Assembly: GCA_029204225.1 (NCBI GenBank)
Contig: CM055114.1
Coordinates: 14,188,684-14,252,683 of the forward strand
Direction: 5' to 3'
DNA: 64,000 nt
Source of the DNA: Diphasiastrum complanatum
Taxonomy: Eukaryota > Streptophyta > Lycopodiopsida > Lycopodiales > Lycopodiaceae
The position numbers were made by a program, and so were the translations under genes. This document shows positions 34,355 through 46,853 of this stretch, piece by piece. The notes under the pieces were generated by a model. That model saw only the letters and a program-made list of their open reading frames with translations, made no database searches and was not told the origin of the DNA. Within the stretch, counting starts at the first letter, position 1. Every line of letters starts with the position of its first letter.

Positions 34355-36242
34355 ATTGCTTCACCCCAAAATGGTTTGGATAGAGAAGCATCTAGCCTTA
34401 AGGCCTTAGCACACTCACAAAGAGATCTATTTCTTCTCTCACTCACTCCATTTTGTTGAGGGGTGTATGGACATGACAACTCCCTCTTTATGCCATTAGA
34501 ACTACAAAAGTCAATCAACTTATTGGAGATGTATTCACCTCCATTATCACTCCTTAATACCTTAATCTTGGTACTAAGTTGATTTTCTACCAAAGTCTTG
34601 AACTTTACAAAAGAATCAAACACCATTGATTTGCTAGACAAGAGGTACATCCAGCAAAATCTAGAATAGTCATCAATGAAGATTACATAGTACTTGGCAC
34701 CACCATTAGACTCATGTGAAAAACTATGAACATCCGAATGGATGAGTTCAAGAGGGGAGTTTGATCTTGATGTAGATCTTGAGAAGGGTAGTTTGTGAGC
34801 CTTTGAGAGGTTGCATGCTTCACATCTCTTCCCACACTTTGACAAATGCTTGGGGAGTCCAACTACAAGCTCCTTTGCAACCATAGATTCCATGGCTTTG
34901 TAGTTGGGGTGGCCCAACCTTTTGTGCCACAGTTCCACCTTTGATAGCTCCACCTTTGCCAAGTTAACACTCTCCACTGCAATATTATCATCAAGCTTAA
35001 ACAATCTACCTTGCTTAAAGCCTTTGGCTATACATTCATCATTTCTAAGGATGGAACAAACTCCAAGCTTAAATTGTACATCTAGGCCATTATCCATTAA
35101 CTGGCCAACACTAAGCAAATTCTTGGTTAACTTAGGAACATAAAGAACATTATCAAGATTCATCCTTTTGGATGATCCCACATACAAGGAAATTGTTCCT
35201 ATTCCACTTATCTTACATTCTTGACTACTTGCAGTATAGATTGATCTATGTAAGTCATTGTAAAAAAGTAAGGTGGAGAATATGTCCTTTTGATATGTCA
35301 TGAGAGAACTTGCCCCACTATCAATCCACCAAGAATCATTGGTGTTGCTCTTGGATGATGGTGGTTTGTTGGAAATCCAAACTCTTCATCCTCCTCCTCC
35401 TCCTGATGTGCAATGTTGCTTTGTTTGCTCTCTTGTGCCTTCTTCTTCTTGAGACATTCTAATGCAAAATGTCCTTTCCTTCCATAGAAAAAACATTTGT
35501 ACTTGGACTTGTCTTTGATCTTGCCCTTTGAGCTTGAAGCCTCATCCTCCTCCTTGGTCTCCTCGAAGTGCTTCTTCTTGCCATTGGTCTTCTTCTTGCT
35601 TTTGAATGAGAAATTAGCTTTCTCATCACCATCCTACAGAGAAATAGCATTCATTCTTGCATTGGTATGCAACATCCTACACTCTTCAGCTACTAATACA
35701 CTGTGTAGCTTTTCTATAGTAGGCAAAGTGTCTTGGATTGCAAAGCTTTGGACCAAATTTGTAAAGCCACTCCCTAGACCATTGAGGACAATCTGAACAA
35801 GCTCACTATCTTGAATCTTCTCTCCAATGGAAGCTAACTCCCTATTGAGAGACTTGATTCTTAGCACATAATCTTGTGCACTCTCATCACTCCTCTTCAT
35901 GCTTTGTAGAATCTGATTCCTAAGCATGAGAACCCTTGAAGTGTTACTAGACTCATAGATAGATTTTAAAGATTCCCAAGCCTCTTTAGCACTCTTACAT
36001 GATGATACTTCTCTTAAAAGATCATTGCTTACATTCATCTTAATACAGTGAAGTGTAAGCCTAGACCTCTTCTTGTATCTCACTGATTCATGTGCACCTA
36101 GAGGTTCATCTTCATCATCTATTAGAAACTCATAAAGATCCTGGAGCACCATTAGTGACTCCATCCTCACTTTCCAAATAGCACAATTGGTAGAATTTAA
36201 CCTCTCACTAGCTTCTAGAAGGTAGGCTCCCACTGATTTCAT
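34355..36242 (-). pseudogene. Copia gag, protease and integrase N-part (host element, upstream half)
   Basis: Minus strand. Gag starts MKSVGAYLLEASERLNSTN (36,242) and has the UBN2-type fold (CIKMNVSNDLLREVSS...RIKSLNRELASIGEKIQD). An in-frame TAG follows at about 35,636; beyond it the frame continues with a Lys-rich linker and a zinc knuckle whose second Cys is Tyr (CFFYGRKGHFALEC). A frameshift near 35,360 precedes the protease (WWIDSGASSLM, active-site DSG kept). Integrase includes WHKRLGHPNYKAM, CGKRCEACNLSKAH, HSDVHSFSHES, RSDNGGEYISNKL and PQQNGVSERRNRSLCE. It is cut at FWGEA by the nested copia at 34,354. Confidence 0.9.
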
Positions 36243-36841
36243 CTTACTAGCAAGATTCTACACACAAGATATAGATTTGTTTGGACCTGAAGCTCACAAA
36301 GGTTTCTAACTTGCAGTGTTTCACTCAAATGTTGACTTCTAATCCAACAGATGGATTTGTAATCACAGTTCTATCACTCCCTCACAAAGCTGGAATGAAG
36401 ATAAGATGAGATGAAAACTATACTCAAGCAAATCTTGCCAATCTTGGCTATTCTTGGACAAAAACTGACTCTATCTCTCTCATTCACTTTGATGTACTTT
36501 CAAGACCTGGTTTCCACTTTAAGAAGGTCTAAAATCAGCCTAGATTAATTAGTTTTCATAAAACAAATTCAAAACTAATCAATGACAAGTGATCTTGGTA
36601 GCTTATCCTAGGATTTGCACCAAAAATTATATCAAACTGACACCAGATGAATTTTCTATAATCCAATGAATATGGGTTATTAAATGCTGGTTCAGAGATG
36701 CCCACACGTGTGAATAGTACGGATTTGCAAATCCCCTCACCAAAACCTGGATACCAGCTCGCCCTTCCAATACTAGCTTTTTGCACCAAAACCTGCTAAA
36801 ACTGGATTAGATTCAAACACAGATCAATGGCCTTGTACTTG

Positions 36842-36853
36842 GCTCTAATACCA
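36842..36853 (-). promoter_or_regulatory. Degenerate primer site of the host copia
   Basis: Minus-strand TGGTATTAGAGC, one base different from the tRNA-Met site. It directly abuts an LTR that lacks its last 26 bp. Confidence 0.7.
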
Positions 36854-37518
36854 TAAATGGATCTTTGAATGATCCACAAGGTGATTGTATGCTTGTTAAA
36901 CAATCTATCAGAAACTAGTCATCAGAAAACAAGATCTAGTTTAGCAGCTTGATAGGAAACAAGTAGAGACAATCAAAGCATTGATCAAATAGTATAATCC
37001 AACTCCACACGTGTGGAAATAAGGCTGTAGTACGGCCTGTAGATAGTGTTTACAAAGTGCCAAAGCTGGGTTTCATTAGAAATCAAGAGTAATCACCATA
37101 CAATGAGAGGAAACTCGAGTTTTTCCTTGAGGCTCCAAAAAGTTTCTATCTTCTCACTATGGAGAATGGGAATACATAGTAAAACACACTTCCTTTGGAA
37201 ATTTAGGTGAAAATCCAGCATGTGATAAGGAAGTAGACTCCACTTTCTTGCCCTAATGTGAAAACCCTAGCCTAGATCCAAGAGTCATGCTTGGTAGGTG
37301 CATGGTAGGTACAAATCTCATCATAAATCATGGTCTAAATCCTACAAAGTAGGAATCACTACCAAATAGACACAACCATTCCTCTTGGCTCGTGGTAACC
37401 TACTTTAGGTGTGTATGTACAAGTGGCACTTTGGCCACTCAAGTAACCAACAAACAATATTGACAAAATGTACAATATTCTACATGGCTAGATTAGCCAA
37501 TGGAGGCAATTTTTCACA
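36854..37518 (-). repeat. 5' LTR of the host copia, 665 bp
   Basis: Starts TGTGAAAAATTGCC at 37,518 on the minus strand. It lacks the terminal segment (ccttagtactgtacttttcaca) present in the copy at 25,150-25,840. The missing 26 bp lie between two TGGT copies. The palindrome CCACACGTGTGG is at 37,005-37,016. Confidence 0.85.
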
Positions 37519-38188
37519 TTTGGTTCTTACTATCTATTTTGTGCCAAAAAACATGAAAACCAAGCGATTTTGACCAAAACATAGCCTAGAATCATAAATC
37601 ATTGGAAAGAACCGGCATGCATCATTAATTTCATCATTTATGAACCCTAAAACGAAAGTACACTTGCTGGAAAATTCTACCAAAGATTTGATCTACACAA
37701 AAAAAAGTTCCAAAAAAGCATTACAAGCATTCATTTAAGGAAGTGATTGTCATGCATGATAATACATTGATTTGAATGTCAACATAAGTTTTGTGTGATC
37801 AATTAATGGTAAAGTTTGTGTATGAGAGTTGTTCTTATTAGCTCAATAGTTCAACAAGATATATTATGTATGATTCACATTATGAATAAATGAGACATGC
37901 TCATGTATAAGGTAAGATGATCATCATGATTCTAATTTAGAAAACATTCACTAGGATAGTAACATGTTTCAAAGAGAGGAGTAATGATGTGTTCATTTCC
38001 ATGGAATTTATGCCAAAATGTCTTGGAATCATTACATTTCTACAAAACAACATCATCTTTTTTATTAGCTCTAGAATCAACCTCAACCCACACGAGCAAA
38101 AAGTGGAAATCACATGTCTATAATAACATCATAGATGACATACTTGTAACGATGTGATGTCATATATTCAGGCGATGACTATACATAA
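37519..38188. other. No recognised feature
   Basis: AT-rich DNA next to the LTR. No repeats shared with other parts of the window were seen, and no gene. Confidence 0.4.
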
Positions 38189-38638
38189 TCACGTGTTTAT
38201 GCAGCCATATTTGTCCAAATTCCTACAAGAAGACAAGTACTTGAGAGGGACTTGTTTGCATGGTTTGGAGATTGAAATCCAACAAATTTGTTTTGTTGGA
38301 AGGGTGGCACGGACCATAAGTGTATCTTGTTCATCCACAGCCCATTCCACATCCACCCTACGTCCATAGTATCGCTGTGATGAGATATATGTCATTTCTA
38401 CATTCAATCTTTTCACCAATCCCAAGGCAATGAAAAATGCAAGCACGCTGCGTTGGTACTGGTTGCACGCTGCTCCATAATCCATTGGAATTATTGTTGC
38501 TTCTGCTTTCGCTTCATCAAGGTTCCATGAGTAACAATAATTTTTGAGACGGTTGTAGATTTCCTCTTGCAAGCACGAAGGCAGCTGCAGAATACGCTCC
38601 TTAAGCTCTAACAAATCATGCAATTCAGGTACATCCAT
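38189..38638 (-). CDS. Hypothetical protein, 149 aa, not a recognised transposon part
   Basis: An ATG-initiated minus-strand frame with balanced composition (MDVPELHDLLELKERILQLP...). The N-terminal ~35 residues look like an amphipathic, Leu-rich helix pair, followed by Cys/Tyr-containing mixed segments (NRLKNYCYSWNLDE, YGAACNQYQRSVLAFFIALG, ISSQRYYGRRVDVEWAVDEQD). I recognise no domain. It has no retroelement or transposase motif and sits in a stretch free of obvious elements, so it may be an exon or fragment of a host gene. The last ~35 residues (from PTKQIC) have poorer composition and may run into an intron or random sequence. No signal peptide or membrane segment is evident. A chance frame is also possible. 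Confidence 0.4.
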   Translation of the reverse strand: MDVPELHDLLELKERILQLPSCLQEEIYNRLKNYCYSWNLDEAKAEATIIPMDYGAACNQYQRSVLAFFIALGLVKRLNVEMTYISSQRYYGRRVDVEWAVDEQDTLMVRATLPTKQICWISISKPCKQVPLKYLSSCRNLDKYGCINT

Positions 38639-41128
38639 TTCTCTTGCAACCCCCTACTTAACTGGAGGTGGGTCTGAGCTTCCGAGTTCCGCGTGCTGAA
38701 GGTTGAGCAACTTCTCAATAAGAGAGTGAGGCGACTAGATGGATTCTGTATCACAAGATAACACTACGAGAGTGAGGTGATAACATGTGAACTCTGCATC
38801 ACAAGATGTAATCAGTATGTGCATAAGTCTTCATGAAGGGCAAGACAATTACCAGCAGAAAATTGAGAAATCTCTCACACGCACGCAGACCACAAGATAC
38901 ATTTTTTGCAATATGAAAGACTTGTAGGGACAGAATCTGATCTCCAAATCTGAGCAGGGCTTAATCGTCTGTTACAGTGTATGCGTATTCAATCTCTATT
39001 TTTGTTTCCGGGACAGATCGTATTGATTCTAATGCATGCTCAATTATTTCATTGATCAATCCAAATAAAATTGAATTTTATTATTCAACAATGAATAGTC
39101 GCACACCGACAGATTGGCTTTAGAAAAGACAATTGATGGATGCAATAAAAACCCACCAAGTATTACAGTCCTCTCTTAACTCACTACAAGCTCTCACTAG
39201 GTAGTTTTTTGAAATAGAGCCAGCTGCCAGGCTGAAATTTGTTAAAACTTACAGCGGAGATGGACTCACGACTTACAAGGCTATTTTATGCAAGTTCTAT
39301 GAATTTTATAAAGCTGCCTAAGAACTTGTTTGCAGTCTGATGCTTATCCATACAAAAACATTGGCCTTTTTAAAGTATTGAACCCTCACCTCCAACTTTT
39401 TCAGGCACCTCATTTAAGCCAAACTATAGAATTCACCCTGGGATCATGCTACTTATACAGGACATGATTCTTTCTGATTCGTACACAGGAAAAATGGCCT
39501 TGTAGTTTTGAGACTTAGATCTGTCCTGTTGAGAATTGTCAGCGCAATCGGGTGGATGTTCTATTCCTGCATTTAATACGCGTATCCCGACTATTCTAGG
39601 AATGCCTAGCAAAATGAAGTTTGTGGTCCAAGCTTACCATTCTAGTCTTTTCTAAAATTTGGAAGGAAGATAATAAAGTTTAAACCAACAGCGAAAGCGA
39701 TAGAGAGCTAACTCACGCAGCAACCATGGCCATCTAAAGTCGTTACAACGATCAAATTAAAGTAAGAGCATCTATAGATGACATAAGCATCTACGTAGAA
39801 ATACAAGATTCTGCCATATTGCAGTACGCGAATAAACTGGCAGGGAAAATCATCCAATACGATACGTCACCTTCTAGCGAACATTGCTTCCTCTCCAGAA
39901 CTTAGGTAGTTTCCAGAAACTAGCATAGCAAATGATTTGGAAGGTGTAATTTGAACGATCAAGACAATTAGACAAACAAGAAACTCACAAAAGCACATCA
40001 CAAAAAGCTTTCTCGACTGCAGAAACAGAATGACGAAAAACCTTTATTTACCTTACAATATCGCCCAACTAGAAAAACACAGAATGGTGGTGCAGTTACT
40101 CTCCAGCTAGCTTTATCATTTCCTTGTTTGCAAAAAATCTAAACAACCCACTCACTGCAAATGATGTGCAACGACACTTTTGCTTCTGATATGCACGTTG
40201 TGATGGCAATGGTGATTGGATTAATTTTTATCAAGTTCCGCAATCGTAACGATGGTTCGCATCTAATTTCTGACGATTGATGCTGCTGAGATGAGTTCAA
40301 TGAGCTTTGCAGAACTACATGCATGCAGGCTTGCTCATATTAATCTGAAAATATTGGGAACTTTGCATGGATCACAGTCTAAGAATACGATTCTGAAAAT
40401 GAAAAAGGAAAAGCAAAAGAATATGGAGACCGCTGCTGCTGCTAGAATGTATGTATGGCATAAAGCTGGCCTCGAGGCTGTCCTTTATACTTGAACTTTT
40501 AGGGCATAAGGGGCATAAACCAACCCAAGAGCTTCCTTTGGTACTTAGAAAAAAAGAAAAAGCCATGAAAAAGCTGAACTAATTAATTTCTTGCACTTCC
40601 TAAAGGGTAGGAGTGTTCTTGTTTTGACTTTTTTGACCCATGACCAAGGGTCATACCGTTACGCTTCCGGCCTCAAACCCATGAGAATGTGCACCTACAC
40701 GTAAACTTTGCACCGATTTTTCTTTAACTTTATAGGAAAAGGAAACCAATTTTACATTAGCTTACACATGCATGATTGTGGATGTAGGAGCTATTGTTGT
40801 CAATGTTGATTGAATCTCAAACCCGAGTGCTAGCATGGAAAAAATATGACCTGTATGGAAAAAATTTATGACTTTAAAAATAGTTGACAACTTCAGAATA
40901 AAAATCCAAAGAATGGTAAATGATCTAGTTGCTAGCTTAGTTGGTAAAATGGAAAAATTAGTTGATTCTTCAGTGACATTCTCTGTTCTCCTCTTGCTTC
41001 ACATGGCATGGCTTGGGGGCTAGATCTAGGTTTGATTTAGGATTGGTTGGGTGGTTTGGCTCCATAGTCTCTCCTATTGTGTTCTCCTATCCTCATCTTA
41101 GGGGTAATCCTTTTGAGGGTCTTAAGAT
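38639..41128. other. No recognised gene in 2.5 kb
   Basis: Mixed composition, less repetitive than the surroundings. Short frames (for example 40,291-40,494 plus) have no family signature. If 38,189-38,638 is a real gene, its promoter or upstream exons would lie here. Confidence 0.35.
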
Positions 41129-41140
41129 TGGTATCAGAGC
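41129..41140 (+). promoter_or_regulatory. Isolated tRNA-Met primer-site match
   Basis: Perfect TGGTATCAGAGC after gtcttaagat, as if following an LTR end. No copia coding sequence follows on this strand, so it marks an internally deleted or non-autonomous LTR element, or is fortuitous. Confidence 0.5.
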
Positions 41141-43311
41141 CTGACTAAGATGCGGTCTTGGACTGAGGAGTGGAGGCAAACTCTACATCAGATTGGAAGC
41201 TAGGAGCACTTGGAGTAACATCCCGGTTGAGTGCTATTTTTTCAATGGAAATGGATTCACTAATTCCGGTGGTCAGCACACCTTTCGAAATTGGTAGAGT
41301 GCAATTCTACATGGTTGATTTTGGTAAAGGTGCTACGAATTAGCTTGAATTCATTTGTAATTCCCTGTTTTTTGAGGAATCTTCCAATTGAGGTAGAATG
41401 ATCTGCTTGGGTAGATCCACTTTCTTGTTCAAATCTGTCTTTTAAGATGAATGATTTGCATGAGTCCATAATGGTTTGGACAATTTGATTCGGCAGCAAG
41501 AGGTTTATTGATAGATTGACATGGAATCGATTTATCCTGCATAAATAAACTGATTGCTACTGGAAATCTTAAGTTTCTTGGGTTGCATGTGAGGAATTAA
41601 GATTTTATATGACTTATCCTCTTGTATTTTATGCAAACTGAAAACTGAAACCATAGAAAGGATTTGTAAATTGTAGATTCTCTAGAAAAGCAGATTTGGA
41701 ATAGAGAAAGGTGTTGCATGCAGATAAACCCTGTAAAACCCTGGTGTGTTTGATACATGTTGCCTCTGAGAAGAGTTAGGTAAGAGGTTTAGGAGCTGTA
41801 ATTTTTGAACTCTTTTTCCGGAAAGCAGATTTTGTAGAGGTAGCAACCTTTGTTCTGGGCAAAATGAAAGCTACAGAGAGCTGCGATTATGAAAACAAAT
41901 TAGTTGTAAGGGTTTAGATAACTTTGCAGAAGAGTTGCATGATTGAGAATTCGTTTTGAAACCTCTGTTTAGAAGCGAGGGTTGAGAGAGGAGCGTTGTA
42001 AGACAAGTAAAACAGCTGGAACGATGTTTAAACTTGCTATAGTTTTGGCCAACGGCTAGAACATCTGGTTGGGGAATCGCTGCCCTGCAAACAAACTAGG
42101 TGTGTTTGAAACCTACTTTTTGGAGGTCGGAATGCGCTCTCTTAATCTGGATTCCTGCTTGTATGTGGATGAACGAGAGATTAGAAGGCTGATTGTGCTG
42201 TAGAAGGCAGCTGATGGTAGCTAGGATGAATCTGACGTGCATAGAGCGTCTTGGATGAACCTGAAAATGCGCTACCTGCTAGAAAGACCTCTCTCCTTTA
42301 GGACCTGCTTGAAGGATCTCTCTCTCTTACGATTGGACAGCCACCCTTTCATGTGTGATGACGGCTGGAAAAGATCAATACCTAAAAATTTTGAGGTTTT
42401 GAGAAGCCTTTTCCCTTTTGTGCTTGGGTTGGGTATTTTGGAGTTGAGGGACCGCAATTTATTAAATTGCATGTGTGTGCATGCTGGTCAACCGAGGTTT
42501 TTAAGAGCCTGACGTGTAGTGACTTAAAAAATGGTTCCAAAAGTGATTTTGGGGACCGAAAAATCTGAGTTACTAGCCTCCAGGGGGAGAGGAATTTTGA
42601 TTCCTTTGGGCATGAGTGTCAAAGCAGTAAACTCGGTTTCGGATATGACTTTTCGATAAGAGGTAGAAAGAATTTATTTTTTTTTCTTCTCTGTGGACAA
42701 TATGCATGTATAAAGTCCATATCAACTTGACAGTTACCCTGTAAGCCTAGTATTTTGAGAACTTAATACTGTTGTTTTTGTGTCAAGCAGTACTAATCGG
42801 TTAAAATTTTATTAACCCGATTTTGACAAAATAATGGTTGTGGCTTGATTCTCCAGGCAAGTACCCAGTTAGTGGGAATTTTGGGTCCCTGGTACTGTGT
42901 TTTTTATCAATTTAACTCTGGAGTAAGATTACTCCCAGTAAATGGAGTTAAAATGTGTTTTTTTGGTTTTCTCCTTTTCAAATCGATGGAACACCGATGT
43001 TGGTTATTGTGGTTTTGATGATTTAGGTCATTATATTGAACAAATCAAAGCCTTTACAATACTTGTTAAATAATTAATGGTGAAAATTCATTGTATTTGG
43101 AGGTATTTTTTTATTCAACAATATTATTTTGGGTGAATACAGTGTAGAAAGTACCCAAATCCAAATCTTATTTCCCATTAAATACAGATAATTTTATCGA
43201 AGTAATTCTTAAGCCAGTAAGTGAAAAGGGCAAACAGTCCAATTTTATTGGGAAAATTGTAATAATAGGAACTGATTAAAAGTAAAACTGATTTTATTTC
43301 CAGTTAAAGTC
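41141..43311. other. No recognised gene; possible non-autonomous LTR element interior
   Basis: Lies downstream of the isolated primer site. Several short frames (for example 42,237-42,512) lack family signatures. Nothing else is recognised. Confidence 0.3.
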
Positions 43312-44634
43312 CTATGGTGGTTTGTATATCGATATTTCTACCCAGGTATAGGATAGAGATGAAACTGTTTCAAACTTTTTTTCGTACAGTTCATTACAAT
43401 TGGAATTGAGGTGGCCTAATCTGAAATGCCAAAGCATATCAGGTGATTCAGAAGTGGATGTATAAAGAGCTTGACAAATAGAAGAATTGTAGTGACTAAT
43501 TTTGTAAAGATTGCCACTCCTTTTTCTGAAAGCTAGAGCTTTCCAGGATTTGTCAAAAATGGTGCAACTGTTTGTGTCAAATTCTACCCTCTGACCCAAA
43601 TCTGTGATTCTGCTAATTGAGAGCAGATTTTTGGTCAGATTTGAAACGTTGAGAACGTTGGTTAGCAACTTGACTTCACCTCTCTGAAATTCGATCTTGA
43701 CTGTTCTTTCACCCTCAATAGAATGAGTTGAGTTGTCTCCAAGTTGCACAATTTGAGAGTGGGGTGTATGATTTGTAATCTTTGAACCAGTCTTTGTGGT
43801 GAGTCATATGTTGAGTTGCTCCTGATTCTAGGTACTAGGAATCGATATCCTGATGTTCTCTGACCTTGGTCAAGAAGGCTGCTTCATCTTCATCTTGTTG
43901 TTGGATTGAAAAACTGGCTGAAGCAAAATTTGCTTGTTGTTGAAACTGTATTTTCTTCTCATTGTTGAATTTCAAAGTTCTACAATCCTTGATAAGATGG
44001 CCAGTTCTCTTACAATATTTACAGAATAGGTTTTGCTTTAATTGAAATGATAAAGAATCCAAATTCGACCCTGGACCAAAATTCGATCCTGAGCCAAAAT
44101 TCGACCGAGAGTTCAAATACAAAACTTCAATACCCGATCTTGAGTCCGAGGAGAATGCAGTTTTCTGGCCTCCTCTTATTGAAGCAATGAAATCACTCTT
44201 GAAAGAGTGAGATGCTCCTAGATCGAAATTGCTAGAACCCAATTTTCATAGACCTCAGGTAGACTCAATAATAGAGTCATAATAGCATTGGTATCTTCTA
44301 TGACTGAGCTAGTTGCAGTTATCTGCTCCATAAGATTTTGGAAAGTGTTGATATGACTCGAAACACTTACTACTTTAGACATTCTTAGGGTAAAGAATTT
44401 CTTTCTCAAATGGAGTTTGGTGACATCCCTGATATCGTAGAGGGTTGCTAGGATGTCCGATGCATCTTTAGCAGTCTGAGTAACACATATGTGACTGATT
44501 TGGTTGTCTTTGATGTTGAGAGTGATCATGGCAAAAGCCTTGTCATCTTTCAGTCTCCATTTGGTGATGATGGCTGCATCACCTTCTGGTTTAACTTTTG
44601 TGCCATCAACGATGTCCCACCAACGATGTCCCAC
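43312..44634 (-). pseudogene. Truncated copia gag-protease with start of integrase
   Basis: Minus strand, 5' part of a copia of a different lineage from the others here. Gag (WDIVDGTKVKPEGD..., DNQISHICVTQTAKDASDILATLYDI, SLPEVYENW) meets a frameshift near 44,230. A Ser/Asn/Gly-rich linker leads to a zinc knuckle CKYCKRTGHLIKDC (about 43,990). After a further break near 43,830, the protease C-part (LTNVLNVSNLTKNLLSISRITDLG) and a pre-integrase motif (MLWHFRLGHLN) follow. The rest of integrase, RT and RNase H are missing. A degenerate primer site (minus TAGTATCAGATC, 44,828-44,839) and an LTR-like end TTCTGACA follow upstream. Confidence 0.8.
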
Positions 44635-44827
44635 AGTCCCTTGACTAGTAGTATGACATTCATTTTGAACTTCTAGAGATGGTAGTTACTCCCGTCGAGT
44701 TTGTCGATCAGAGAAGTTGTAGAAACAACGATTTCGTGATATTGTTGCTTGCGCGCTTGCAAGAACGTTGTCTTGGTAGAAACAAGACTAATAATCCGTA
44801 GTAGAAATGTAGATTACTAAATTTCCT

Positions 44828-44839
44828 GATCTGATACTA
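44828..44839 (-). promoter_or_regulatory. Degenerate primer site of the truncated copia
   Basis: Minus-strand TAGTATCAGATC matches 10 of 12 positions of the tRNA-Met site and is placed upstream of gag. The sequence beyond 44,840 is likely its LTR, but I could not find the far LTR boundary. Confidence 0.6.
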
Positions 44840-44918
44840 TGTCAGAATATGGTAGGATAAGAGAAATCATCAATTGATATCAGATTAGAAGAACTCTGGT
44901 CAAAATAGAAGCTTTGAA

Positions 44919-45571
44919 TCAAACAATGTATGACACACTTATATCAACTTAAAGGCATGTTATACTATCATATCGACCTAACTACTTTTATTTCGCCCAC
45001 TTAACTACACATGAAGCCGTAAAACTTCAAAGAAATGTAATTTTTGAAATAAATGACGGCTTTTCAAACACTGTCATATAAACCAACATAAATGATAGTT
45101 TTATAGGTTGTCATTTATTTCATTTTTTGCATAAATTGATATTCAGGTCTATGTATCACATATATTTATCATAATAGGCAGTAATCCATCCATTCATGTG
45201 TAAACTTACCTACTTAGGTTAGACATGAGATATTATAACTATCGATGTGTTCTATACTGTCAGATTCAACACTAATACAGTGCAAAAGACATCATCGACA
45301 TGTATCAAACAATATATGACATACTTATTTCAACTAAAAGGCATGTTATACTATCATATCTATCTAACTACTTCTATTCACCAACTTATGTACACATGAA
45401 GCCATAAAACTTACAGGAAAATGTAATTTCTAGAATAAATGACGATTTTTAAAAAATGTCATATAAACCAGCATAAATGATGGTTTTCTAGGCCGTCATT
45501 TATTCTATTTTTTGCATGAATTGATATTTAAGTCTATGTATCACATATATTTATCATAGTAGGCAATAATA
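44919..45571. repeat. Two ~267-bp direct repeats at 386-bp spacing
   Basis: 44,919-45,185 and 45,305-45,571 are clearly alike (tcaaacaatgtatgacacactt ... tatcacatatatttatcat). Inside each, aataaatgacgg...gttgtcatttatt forms a small inverted repeat reminiscent of a MITE or a CACTA subterminal region. Confidence 0.8.
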
Positions 45572-46225
45572 ATGTAACAGATAGCATTTAATGCTAATTA
45601 GATATTTAGCAAGTAGAAAAAAACTTGTAATATATCAATTTGAACGATCAACTGACTGAGTGAGACGCTCAATTCTAATCAGAATTATTGCCAGTGTTAT
45701 TACACTCAACAAACAAGTTGGAGTTATTACTTTAGGCTATTGTACTCATTTTCAATCAATCAGAGTGGAAATTCTGTCCACACTACTATTTCGTTCATTT
45801 GTGCATTTGTATTGAATTCTTCTTCTTGGTAATTTGATGGTAACTGATATGCTTCCGATCCTCACCCACTACTCGTTCCAACTTCCGCTGCCGATCCTTG
45901 CGATTTTCGACAGTTTCAGGGCACTTCTGACCATTTTAGACCACATTAGGACCGCATGAGGGCACTTGCGGCCATTTGAGAATGCATTGTGACCGCAAAG
46001 AACTGCATTAGGTCCATTTGCGGCCATTTGACAACCATTTCAGGGCACTTCCGATCATTTGAGACCGCATTAGGACCACCCGTCACCCAGATCGCCGACA
46101 GCCGCCCGTCAATGACGGGCATATCCACTAGATCATCGGGGCCGTCCATTGCCCATCAACGACGGACACTCTTTACTAGTATACACACACAACACACACT
46201 AACATAGTGTGCCCGCCGATGGCGC
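45572..46225. other. No gene; short GC-rich repeats at 45,915-46,080
   Basis: Phrases such as ttcagggcactt, gcggccatttga and gaccgcattaggacc are repeated in several orders, giving a local GC-rich minisatellite-like patch. Nothing else is recognised. Confidence 0.45.
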
Positions 46226-46749
46226 ACGCCTGATTGTGTGTAGGTGTATGTGTATGTGTGTGTATATGTATATCTATGAGTATGTGCATGTGCATGTGCA
46301 TGTGTATGTGTATGTGTATGTGTGTATGTTTATGTCTATATGTATATGTATATGTGTATTGTATCTATGTGTATGTGTATGTGTGCATGTATATGTGTAT
46401 GTATATATGTGTGTGTATCTATACATACATGTGTATGTATGTGTACGTGTATGTGTATGTATATGTGTATATGTATGTATGTGTATGTGTATGTATATGT
46501 ATATGTATATGTGTATGTGTATATATATGTGTATGTGTATGTATATGTGAAAATATATGTATATGTATATGCATATGTATGTATATGTATATATCTATAT
46601 ATGTGTATATATGTGTATGTATATGTATATGTGAAAGTCTACATGTATGTATAGGCATATGTATATGTATATGTGTATGTGTATGTGAATGTATTTGTAT
46701 ATGTATGTATGTATATGTGTGCATATGTGTGTATATGTGTGTGTATGTG
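46226..46749. repeat. Complex (TG)/(TATG) microsatellite
   Basis: About 520 bp of interspersed tgtg, tatg and tata units. The Cys/Val/Tyr-rich open frames across it are artefacts of a stop-free repeat. Confidence 0.95.
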
Positions 46750-46853
46750 TCTTTTAGCTAGAAACCTATTTTTGGTTAACCTCTCGTACACGCTCACAAC
46801 AGATTCAGCTTGTTGCTATTCATTTTTTTAGGCGCGCTTTGACTTGATTGCTT

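Larger units (their letters stand above)
25150..37518 (-). mobile_element. Minus-strand Ty1/copia element, split by a nested copia
   Basis: LTRs at both ends (36,854-37,518 and 25,150-25,840) and a degenerate primer site at 36,842-36,853. Gag, protease and the first part of integrase lie at 36,242-34,355; the rest of integrase, reverse transcriptase and RNase H lie at 27,923-25,841. The gap is a younger copia inserted in the integrase reading frame. The host element has stops and frameshifts and must have been old when it was hit. Confidence 0.9.

Noticed and set aside
34324-34360. Novel C-terminus on the host copia integrase (IVKNTDPKWI)
   Set aside because: It is antisense read-through into the LTR of the nested copia.
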